Of a DNA stretch of 5,268 bases, positions 1 through 5,268 are shown piece by piece. A model generated the notes under the pieces. The model did not search any database, had not been told where the DNA came from, and saw only the letters and a program-made list of their open reading frames with translations. Position numbers and translations under genes: made by a program. The DNA comes from an uncultured Veillonella sp. (lineage in GTDB: Bacteria; Bacillota; Negativicutes; Veillonellales; Veillonellaceae): NCBI GenBank assembly GCA_900552445.1, contig URZS01000099.1, forward strand, positions 1 through 5,268, given 5' to 3'. Numbering within the stretch: the first letter of the stretch is position 1; each line of letters starts with the position of its first letter.

Positions 1-34
1 GTGACTGGAGTTCAGACGTGTGCTCTTCCGATCT
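1..34. other. Illumina adapter remnant (not biological)
   Basis: The first 34 bases match, base for base from memory, the Illumina TruSeq read-2 (index) adapter, beginning GTGACTGGAGTTCAGACGTG and ending at CTCTTCCGATCT. Read on the minus strand they start with the familiar AGATCGGAAGAGC, directly after genuine hisF sequence. In the hisF reading frame the adapter encodes the peptide IGRAHV followed by TGA, a well-known translated-adapter tail. The contig or read therefore ends at about position 35, and the stop codon at 12-14 is an artefact. The single A at position 34 could be either dA-tail or genome. Confidence 0.97.
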
Positions 35-695
35 CGCCAGTTTGCTCAAATAGGTCTACAAAGTCCTGAACCTTACCTGCACCACCAGAGGCGATGATAG
101 GCACATTTACAACAGACTCAATAGCCTTATATAACTCGATATCAAAGCCAGATTTTGTACCGTCCTTGTCCATGCTCGTTACGAGTAATTCTCCGGCCCC
201 GCGAGCTACGGCTTCCTTAGCCCAATCAAGAGCCTTCCATTCGGTACGGTTACGACCGCCATGGGTATAGGCATACCATTCACCAGTTTCTTCGTCCGTT
301 TTCACATCAATGGCTACAACCATGCATTGATTGCCAAACTTTTGAGCCCCTTCTGAAATGAGCGCAGGATTGGCAAGGGCTGCAGAGTTCAAAGACACCT
401 TATCGGCGCCAGCTTTCAACAAAGCCGTCATATCATCGACGCTCTTAATACCGCCACCAACGGTGAGAGGCATAAATACTTGGGCTGAAATCTCTTGTAC
501 CACGTCGCGCATGGTAGTTCGCGCATCTACGGTAGCCGTAATATCTAAAAATACGAGCTCGTCCGCTTGTTGCTGCTCATAGGATGCCGCAATATCTACA
601 GGACTGCCTACATCTACGAGATTAACAAAGTTAACCCCTTTTTTAACGTGCCCATCGTCCACATCTAGGCACGGAATAATCCGTTTCGCTAACAT
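35..695 (-). CDS. hisF: Imidazole glycerol phosphate synthase cyclase subunit HisF (3' end missing)
   Basis: HisF is the cytoplasmic (beta/alpha)8-barrel subunit of IGP synthase. It uses ammonia supplied by the glutaminase HisH to turn PRFAR into imidazole glycerol phosphate and AICAR. The N-terminus [12 protein letters not shown] is diagnostic. The two catalytic aspartates fall at D11 and D130 (in VVAIDVK), as in characterised HisF, and TSMDKDGT (173-180) is the usual strand-6 motif. Phosphate-binding glycines are VGGGI (79-83) and ASGGAG (202-207). The start at 695 is preferred over the in-frame ATG at 710 because GGAGAGGAG (700-708) lies four bases before it and overlaps the upstream ATG. 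Only 220 genuine residues are present against about 250 in the family, so the last barrel strand and helix are lost. The seven residues after G220 and the apparent stop come wholly or mainly from adapter. It is the last gene visible and follows hisA by 42 bases. Confidence 0.95.
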
Positions 696-699
696 AATG

Positions 700-708
700 C
701 TCCTCTCC
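700..708 (-). promoter_or_regulatory. hisF ribosome binding site
   Basis: GGAGAGGAG on the minus strand ends four bases before the ATG at 693-695. It decides the hisF start: the upstream in-frame ATG at 708-710 lies next to this site rather than downstream of it, and would add MERSI, which HisF proteins normally lack. Confidence 0.8.
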
Positions 709-725
709 ATTGAGTGCTACTCAAT
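709..725 (-). repeat. Perfect 7-bp inverted repeat in the hisA-hisF spacer
   Basis: On the minus strand ATTGAGT, a three-base loop AGC, then ACTCAAT form a perfect 7-bp stem. The stem abuts the hisF Shine-Dalgarno site without covering it. No run of T follows, so it is not an intrinsic terminator. It begins 12 bases after the hisA stop codon. It may simply structure the spacer or affect ribosome access to hisF; no function can be proven from the sequence. Confidence 0.5.
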
Positions 726-737
726 TAGTCAATTCTA

Positions 738-1460
738 TTAATTTTGCTGATTATATTCAGCGATTTCCTCTAATGTAATCGTTCCCTCATATAGCGCTTT
801 ACCAACGATGCTATCCATAACGCCTTTCGCTTCAAGGGATTTAATATCTTCTAAATTACGAACGCCACCAGACGCAACAATGCGAGCTGTAGGGAATTCT
901 TTTTGCAAGTCGCCGAGCAAGTCTTCGTTAGCGCCCTGCATGGTACCGTCTCGGTCCACATCGGTAACAATAAAGTACTTTGCGCCCCCTTCAATCATGG
1001 CACCGATTAAATCGGTCATAGGCACATCGGATTGATCGAGCCAACCTTCAGCAGCGACCTTTCCATTTTTACCGTCTACACCGATAACGATACGCTCTGC
1101 ACCATATTCAGCGATAACCTGTTTCGTAAGTTCAGGATTTTTAAGGGCCACAGAGCCTAAGATAACTCTGTCCACGCCTAAACCTAAATAGAGGTCAACA
1201 GCTGCTTTATCGCGGATACCTCCCCCGATTTCAAGAATGCCTGTGAAAGCCTGACGCACTGCTTTCACAATGTCCACGTTAACAGGCTTACCCGCCTTAG
1301 CGCCATCTAAATCGACGAGGTGAAGTGCGCCTACCTTGGCAGCTTCATATTGTTTTGCTTGGTCCACTGGATCTGGATTTATAACCGTTTCCTGTGCGAA
1401 GTCACCTTTATAGAGGCGAACGCTGCGACCATCTTGTAAATCTATAGCTGGAAAAATCAT
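738..1460 (-). CDS. hisA: ProFAR isomerase HisA (phosphoribosylformimino-AICAR-P isomerase)
   Basis: HisA catalyses the Amadori isomerisation of ProFAR to PRFAR, the fourth step of histidine synthesis, in the cytoplasm. The protein has 240 residues, the normal family length, and folds as a (beta/alpha)8 barrel paralogous to HisF. It opens MIFPAIDLQDG with catalytic D7; the second catalytic aspartate is D129 in IGVDG. Other visible motifs are HLVDLDGAKAG (47-57), EIGGGIR (77-83, phosphate binding), VTDVDRDGTMQG (165-176) and ASGGV (196-200, second phosphate site). The ATG at 1460 is preceded by AAAGGAG (1466-1472) with five bases between. It starts 26 bases after hisB ends and is followed by hisF. 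In many operons hisH lies just before hisA; here it does not. The gene is complete and intact. Confidence 0.97.
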   Translation of the reverse strand: MIFPAIDLQDGRSVRLYKGDFAQETVINPDPVDQAKQYEAAKVGALHLVDLDGAKAGKPVNVDIVKAVRQAFTGILEIGGGIRDKAAVDLYLGLGVDRVILGSVALKNPELTKQVIAEYGAERIVIGVDGKNGKVAAEGWLDQSDVPMTDLIGAMIEGGAKYFIVTDVDRDGTMQGANEDLLGDLQKEFPTARIVASGGVRNLEDIKSLEAKGVMDSIVGKALYEGTITLEEIAEYNQQN

Positions 1461-1486
1461 AGGTTCTCCTTTATTAAATGACTGTA

Positions 1487-2077
1487 TTAAATAACACCCT
1501 TTGTAGAGTTTACCCCTTGAATATCTGGGTTAATGGTAACGGCCTTACGCAATGCGCGGCCTGTAGCCTTGAACATGCTTTCAATAATGTGGTGCGTATT
1601 GCGACCATATAAATTGCGAACATGTAAGTTCATAGCGGCACTCATAGCTAGTGCTTGGAAGAAATCCTCTACTAGCTCAGTTTCAAAATTGCCACCAAGA
1701 ACTGGAGTGCTCCATTCACCTTGAAAGACGAGATATGGACGACCACTCAAGTCGATTACAACTTGTGTGAGGGCTTCATCCATAGGAACCCACGCATCAC
1801 CGTAACGCTCGATTCCAGCCTTATCGCCAAGGGCTTTCACCAAGGCCTGACCTAACGCCAGTCCAACGTCCTCCACGGTGTGGTGAGCATCTACGTATGT
1901 ATCGCCCTTTGCCTCTACTACGAGGCCAAAGCGTCCGTGTTTCGCCAGTAGCGTCAACATGTGGTCAAAAAAGCCAATCCCTGTGGAGATGGAGCTCGTT
2001 TGCGCCCCATCAAGGGTAAGTTCTACTGTAATATCTGTTTCTTGAGTGGTGCGTTGCACCGTGCCTGTGCGTATCAT
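1487..2077 (-). CDS. hisB: Imidazoleglycerol-phosphate dehydratase HisB (monofunctional)
   Basis: HisB removes water from imidazole glycerol phosphate to give imidazole acetol phosphate, using two Mn ions. The 196-residue length is that of a monofunctional dehydratase; the N-terminal histidinol-phosphate phosphatase domain of the enterobacterial fusion is absent, so that activity must be encoded elsewhere. Metal-binding motifs are all present: GFFDHML (35-41, H39), DAHHTVED (63-70, H65, H66, E69) and NTHHIIES (160-167, H162, H163, E166). The C-terminus carries the usual STKG (191-194). The ATG at 2077 has GAGG (2083-2086) five bases upstream. It is separated from hisD by an unusually long, A/T-rich 118-base spacer, while hisA follows after only 26 bases. 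The gene is complete. Confidence 0.97.
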   Translation of the reverse strand: MIRTGTVQRTTQETDITVELTLDGAQTSSISTGIGFFDHMLTLLAKHGRFGLVVEAKGDTYVDAHHTVEDVGLALGQALVKALGDKAGIERYGDAWVPMDEALTQVVIDLSGRPYLVFQGEWSTPVLGGNFETELVEDFFQALAMSAAMNLHVRNLYGRNTHHIIESMFKATGRALRKAVTINPDIQGVNSTKGVI

Positions 2078-2195
2078 AACGACCTCTATACTCCAAATCT
2101 ATATATCTAATCTATATTTCCGCTCTATATTTTATATTTTCATATAAATATAGAGGCCAAATATATACCGAATCTATTTTCTAATATTTTTATAA
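2078..2195 (-). other. A/T-rich hisD-hisB spacer with repeated TATAGA-type words
   Basis: This 118-base gap is the longest inside the operon and much richer in A/T than the flanking genes. It has no credible reading frame. The words ATATAGA, TATAGAG and their complements recur several times, giving overlapping options for base pairing. A weak internal promoter can be drawn on the minus strand: TTGGCC (2155-2160), 18 bases, TATAAA (2131-2136). It overlaps the hairpin at 2123-2155 and sits in a sequence so A/T-rich that -10-like words are expected by chance. Confidence 0.4.
2123..2155 (-). repeat. Imperfect inverted repeat (14-bp stem) in the hisD-hisB spacer
   Basis: On the plus strand CTCTATATTT, one extra T, ATAT, a four-base loop TTTC, then ATATAAATATAGAG form a 14-bp stem with one bulged base. 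In the transcript it would be an A/U-rich hairpin just after hisD. It is not followed by a U run, so a Rho-independent terminator is unlikely and hisB is probably still read through. It may be an mRNA processing or stability element. Its 5' arm can alternatively pair with the hisB ribosome binding site (2081-2090). Confidence 0.55.
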
Positions 2196-3473
2196 CTATT
2201 TTTCAAAACGTACTTCGATGGCGCGAGCATGTGCTTCAAGGCCTTCTGTACGAGCTAATGTAGTAATGTGTGTTGCCACTTCTTCTAATCGTTCTTTTGT
2301 AAATTGTGTAAAGGATGTACGTTTTACGAAATCATATACACCAAGTGGAGATGAGAAGCGTGCTGTACCACTTGTAGGCAATACGTGATTTGTGCCGCCT
2401 AAGTAGTCGCCCAATGGCTCGGATGCATAAGCACCGAGAAATACAGAGCCTGCATTTTGAACGAGGCTCATATAGCTCATTGGATCTGGCAATTGGATTT
2501 CCAAATGCTCTGGCGCCACTTCGTTCATTGCCGTAAACATGTCCTCAACGCTGTTCATAACAGCAATATAACTGTTATTTTCAATGGCTGGACGAGCGAT
2601 GCTTTCACGAGGCAACAATTTAAGTTGACGTTCTACCTCATCAGATACGGCATTCGCTAATTTTTCACTAGTAGTAACCATAATAGCGCGCGCCCGAGGA
2701 TCATGTTCCGCTTGAGACAAAAGGTCAGCCGCCAAGTGAACTGGATTAGCACTGTCGTCAGCAATAACACCGATTTCGCTAGGGCCCGCAATCATGTCGA
2801 TATCGACTTGACCGAATACTTGGCGCTTTGCAGTGGCTACGTAAATATTGCCAGGACCTACAATTTTATCAACCTTTGGAATCGTTTCCGTTCCATAAGC
2901 CAACGCCGCTACACCTTGAGCGCCGCCCACTTGGTACACCGCATCAACACCTGCAAGCTTTGCTGCACCTAATACAGCCGGATTGATGCCATCCTTTTGA
3001 GGCGGTGTGACCATAACGATTTCTTTTACCCCTGCGATTTTAGCTGGCAACGCAGTCATAATGATAGTTGAAGGATACGCCGCTGTGCCGCCAGGAACGT
3101 AAAGACCAACGCGAGCTAATGGAATGACCTTCTGACCACGGATGATGCCCGGTGTATCCATATCTACAAAGCCTTGCTCGATTTCACGGCTGTGGAACTC
3201 AGTGATATTAGCCTTTGCCTTTAATAGTGCCGCCTTTAAATCATCAGATAAGGACTCATAAGCGGCATCGATTTCCTCTTGAGGCACCTTGAAATCTTCG
3301 ATAGTAACGGCATCGAATTTTTCAGAATATGCCTTTAAAGCCGCATCACCATTGGTACGAACATCAGCGATGATATCGTACACGCGGCGTTCAATTTCCA
3401 TGTCTGTAGTTTGTTGAGTATAATCTTGTACGATACTAAGCATCGTATCTAGTGATTCCTTATAAATTTTCAT
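2196..3473 (-). CDS. hisD: Histidinol dehydrogenase HisD
   Basis: HisD carries out the last two steps, oxidising L-histidinol via histidinal to L-histidine with two NAD+ and one Zn ion, as a cytoplasmic homodimer. The protein has 425 residues, normal for the family. Expected zinc ligands are Q254 and H257 (in LLSQAEHDP), D356 (in GDYLGGTNH) and H415 (in LEAHARAIE). The catalytic pair is E322-H323 in EVAPEHLE. The family signature VDKIVGPGNIYVATAK lies at 201-216. I start at the ATG at 3473: AAGGA (3480-3484) lies six bases upstream. A TTG one codon earlier (3476) is also in frame but is too close to that site. It follows hisZG by 65 bases and precedes a long A/T-rich spacer. Gene complete; no frameshift seen. 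Confidence 0.97.
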   Translation of the reverse strand: MKIYKESLDTMLSIVQDYTQQTTDMEIERRVYDIIADVRTNGDAALKAYSEKFDAVTIEDFKVPQEEIDAAYESLSDDLKAALLKAKANITEFHSREIEQGFVDMDTPGIIRGQKVIPLARVGLYVPGGTAAYPSTIIMTALPAKIAGVKEIVMVTPPQKDGINPAVLGAAKLAGVDAVYQVGGAQGVAALAYGTETIPKVDKIVGPGNIYVATAKRQVFGQVDIDMIAGPSEIGVIADDSANPVHLAADLLSQAEHDPRARAIMVTTSEKLANAVSDEVERQLKLLPRESIARPAIENNSYIAVMNSVEDMFTAMNEVAPEHLEIQLPDPMSYMSLVQNAGSVFLGAYASEPLGDYLGGTNHVLPTSGTARFSSPLGVYDFVKRTSFTQFTKERLEEVATHITTLARTEGLEAHARAIEVRFEK

Positions 3474-3479
3474 CAAATA

Positions 3480-3484
3480 TCCTT
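3480..3484 (-). promoter_or_regulatory. hisD ribosome binding site
   Basis: AAGGA on the minus strand lies six bases before the ATG at 3471-3473 and only three before the in-frame TTG at 3474-3476. The spacing favours the ATG as the hisD start. A second purine-rich stretch, AGGAAG, lies just upstream. Confidence 0.65.
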
Positions 3485-3538
3485 CTTCCTACTTAAGCTG
3501 TCAATATCACTGGTTAAATATAGGATTCGCTCTATTTC

Positions 3539-5140
3539 TTATGTATTAATTGCTTCTGAAAGCTGATCTATGAGTTTAAAAATGGTATTTCTCTTTTGTT
3601 TTAGCGCCAATGGATTGGCTACGAGGCGCGTAGAAATCTTTTGTAACCAGTCAAAGATTTCTAAGTTATTTTCACGCAATGTTGTACCCGTTTCTGTAAT
3701 ATCTACGATGGCATCAGCTAGACCAACTAATGGAGCTAGCTCAACGGAGCCTTCAATTTTGATGATTTCTACATCTTGCGCACCAAAGTACTGTTTTGTA
3801 ATGGTTGGGTATTTTGTACCGATACGTTGACGGCGCCCTTCTTTAGGGTCATAGCCCGCAAGAGAGGCCAAGATAAATTGGCATTTACCTGTTTGTAGAT
3901 CAAGCATTTCATAACTTGTATCATCCTGTTCGTCTAGTACATCACTACCAACAATGCCGAGGTCTACTACGCCATTTTTCAAGTACGTCGTTACATCAGG
4001 CCCTTTAGCTAGGATTACCTCAATAGCATCACCCAATGGAATGATGAGCTTACGCGCCTTGTTGCGCAACGGCTCACAGTCTACGCCACAGGACTCCAAG
4101 AGAGGAATAAAATCCTTTTCTACACGGCCCTTTGTAAGGGCGATACGCAATTTGCCATTATCTTGATTGTTACTTTCACCATTCAAGGTCACATCGGTCA
4201 ACACATCGATGTTGAAAGCCATCCCCACGGCAGGCATCGGCGTACCATCAAAGCTAGACAGCAAGCCATCATAACGACCGCCACTGACGATGTATTGGGA
4301 CACACCATCCACGTAGCCTCTAAAGGTGAGGCCCGTGTAATAGGACTGAAGCGGTTCTGTAGACACGTCAATGCGAACCTGTTGGCCTGTTTGGGCCACT
4401 TGGTTTGCCATATCTACGAGATTATCTAGAATGCGTTGAGCCCCGGCGGGCAAGATGATTTGGTTCAGTTCATCCTTAATGTCTTGCACCGTGCCAAATA
4501 AGCGAGGCCATACAGTTAAAAATGGATATAATGCACTATTTTTAAAGTCGGAAATCAACTCGTTATAGCGCGGTAAATATTTAGTAAACAAAGCCTCTAA
4601 TAGTTCTGTTCTTTCCTCATCACTAAGGCCTAGTGCATCGGTGATAGCACGAGAAAAACGAGCATCCCCAATCTCAAGTAATAAGTTATTACCAAGCTGC
4701 GTTTCGTTTACCTCTTTAATGATGGCGAAGCACTCTTGCTCGGCCTCAATGCCTTCATAGCCAACCATCTCGATGCCGCCTTGTGTCACTTGGTTCACAT
4801 CGCCGCGGTGCTTCTTATTTTTCATAAACACATCGCCTAAGTAATAGAACGTGCGAGGCAATTCAATATTGGTGGTCGCCAGAAAACGACCGATTGGCAT
4901 GGTCAAATCAGGACGAATTACGACGGACGCGTCTAAGCTATCCATGAACTCGTACATATGCTGACCGCGCCCCATTGCATAGCCATTAAATACATCTTTG
5001 TACTCCACAAGAGGCGTAGAGATCTTTGTGTACTGACGGCTACGACATAGACCGAGTACATATTGGCTCACATCATCCTTGCGCTCCGCTACGGCCCCTA
5101 TATCATCGCGGAACCCCGTAGGTAATTGCTGCTGTACCAT
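3539..5140 (-). CDS. hisZG: Fused ATP phosphoribosyltransferase: HisZ regulatory domain plus short-form HisG catalytic domain
   Basis: This is the first, committed and feedback-controlled step: ATP + PRPP to phosphoribosyl-ATP. Residues 1 to about 315 are a HisZ, a histidyl-tRNA synthetase paralogue without ligase activity: TGFRDD near the start, RPDLT (76-80), the class II motif-2 region TFYYLGDVFMKN (97-108), YYTGLTF (267-273), SGGRYDGL (286-293) and AVGMAFNIDVL (304-314), which lacks the motif-3 arginine of true synthetases. A polar linker rich in N, Q, D, G (about 316-330) leads to a short-form HisG from L331 (LRIALTKGR) to 533, about 203 residues. That part has GIVGSDVL (395-402) and the PRPP-binding signature from E467 through IVDITETGTTL (478-488). 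Short-form HisG normally needs separate HisZ; here both are one chain. No stop and no in-frame ATG separates them. The start at 5140 (MVQQQLPTGF) has AAAGGA (5149-5154) eight bases upstream; the ATG at 5149 overlaps that site and the GTG at 5194 would add an atypical extension. Confidence 0.93.
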   Translation of the reverse strand: MVQQQLPTGFRDDIGAVAERKDDVSQYVLGLCRSRQYTKISTPLVEYKDVFNGYAMGRGQHMYEFMDSLDASVVIRPDLTMPIGRFLATTNIELPRTFYYLGDVFMKNKKHRGDVNQVTQGGIEMVGYEGIEAEQECFAIIKEVNETQLGNNLLLEIGDARFSRAITDALGLSDEERTELLEALFTKYLPRYNELISDFKNSALYPFLTVWPRLFGTVQDIKDELNQIILPAGAQRILDNLVDMANQVAQTGQQVRIDVSTEPLQSYYTGLTFRGYVDGVSQYIVSGGRYDGLLSSFDGTPMPAVGMAFNIDVLTDVTLNGESNNQDNGKLRIALTKGRVEKDFIPLLESCGVDCEPLRNKARKLIIPLGDAIEVILAKGPDVTTYLKNGVVDLGIVGSDVLDEQDDTSYEMLDLQTGKCQFILASLAGYDPKEGRRQRIGTKYPTITKQYFGAQDVEIIKIEGSVELAPLVGLADAIVDITETGTTLRENNLEIFDWLQKISTRLVANPLALKQKRNTIFKLIDQLSEAINT

Positions 5141-5148
5141 CGTAAACA

Positions 5149-5154
5149 TCCTTT
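5149..5154 (-). promoter_or_regulatory. hisZG ribosome binding site
   Basis: AAAGGA on the minus strand lies eight bases before the ATG at 5138-5140. It shares bases with the upstream in-frame ATG at 5147-5149, so that ATG cannot use it, which favours the shorter protein starting MVQQQ. Confidence 0.65.
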
Positions 5155-5194
5155 CTATCTTTTCATTTCTCACGCCTGTGAAAGCCCCATACAC

Positions 5195-5268
5195 TCTATT
5201 TTATATAAGTTATATTCCGCTACAATTTGTATGAGAAAAAATTTACCTATATCGATACTTTTCTATTT
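5195..5268. other. A/T-rich region upstream of the operon, no gene seen
   Basis: The 74 bases beyond the longest possible hisZG frame are A/T-rich and hold the candidate his promoter. No coding region is evident on either strand, and no operator palindrome or terminator is clear. The window ends before any upstream neighbour appears, so whether hisZG is the first gene of the operon is inferred only from the promoter-like sequence. Confidence 0.4.
5198..5225 (-). promoter_or_regulatory. Candidate sigma-A promoter of the his operon
   Basis: On the minus strand TTGTAG (5220-5225) is followed after 16 bases by TAAAAT (5198-5203). The -10 box differs from TATAAT at one position; the -35 box keeps only TTG. 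Transcription would begin near 5191, giving a leader of about 50 bases before the hisZG ATG. That leader is too short for a T-box riboswitch and contains no run of histidine codons, so this promoter would not carry a classical leader-type histidine control. The surroundings are A/T-rich, so chance matches are possible. Confidence 0.4.

Noticed and set aside
2123..2155. Rho-independent terminator after hisD.
   Set aside because: The stem is almost all A/T and no U run follows in the direction of transcription; hisB continues the same pathway downstream.
3476..3504. Minus-strand TTGACA (3499-3504), 17 bases, GATATT (3476-3481): a perfect -35 with optimal spacing before hisD.
   Set aside because: The -10 matches only four of six bases, and transcription would start at or inside the hisD start codon, losing the ribosome binding site at 3480-3484. 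Most likely chance.
3570..4429. Plus-strand open frames of 70-88 codons opposite hisZG, and similar ones opposite the other his genes.
   Set aside because: They lie antisense to clearly conserved genes, show no recognisable domains and have no consistent ribosome binding sites; they are shadows of the coding strand.
5170..5190. Six-codon frame ATG GGG CTT TCA CAG GCG TGA in the hisZG leader, as a possible leader peptide.
   Set aside because: It has no histidine codons, no convincing ribosome binding site and would begin almost at the predicted transcript start.
5141..5194. Longer HisZG starting at the GTG at 5194 or the ATG at 5149.
   Set aside because: HisZ proteins usually begin just before the TGFRD motif; the Shine-Dalgarno site fits the ATG at 5140, overlaps the ATG at 5149, and the GTG lies almost at the predicted transcript start.
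5227..5259. Plus-strand promoter-like words (TTGTAT, then TATCGA or GATACT) suggesting a divergent upstream gene.
   Set aside because: Matches are weak in an A/T-rich stretch, and the window ends before any plus-strand gene could be seen.

Overview
The window is a block of the histidine biosynthesis operon. All genes lie on the minus strand and are transcribed from high to low coordinates: hisZ-hisG (one fused gene), hisD, hisB, hisA and hisF (cut off). Moderate to low GC, A/T-rich spacers, Shine-Dalgarno sites of the AGGAG type, a short-form HisG that depends on HisZ, and a monofunctional HisB all point to a Firmicute. A Negativicute such as a Veillonella relative is plausible, but this is inference from general character and no database comparison was possible.

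Layout, in transcription order: an A/T-rich upstream stretch with a candidate promoter (5198-5225); hisZG (5140-3539), a natural fusion of the regulatory and catalytic subunits of ATP phosphoribosyltransferase; a 65-base spacer; hisD (3473-2196); a 118-base, very A/T-rich spacer with an imperfect hairpin and a possible alternative pairing onto the hisB ribosome binding site; hisB (2077-1487); a 26-base spacer; hisA (1460-738); a 42-base spacer with a small perfect hairpin; and hisF from 695 to the sequence edge. Positions 1-34 are not biological: they match the Illumina TruSeq read-2 adapter and supply a false C-terminus and stop codon to HisF.

Together the genes cover step 1 (HisZG: ATP + PRPP to PR-ATP), step 4 (HisA: ProFAR to PRFAR), the cyclase half of step 5 (HisF), step 6 (HisB: IGP dehydration) and the last two oxidations (HisD: histidinol to histidine). 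Missing from the window are hisH, hisI/hisE, hisC and histidinol-phosphate phosphatase. The absence of hisH is notable because it commonly sits between hisB and hisA, where there are only 26 bases here.

This is a conserved housekeeping pathway and I see no new defence, mobile or signalling system. The points worth a second look are the HisZ-HisG fusion, the missing hisH, the adapter artefact and the structured spacer before hisB.
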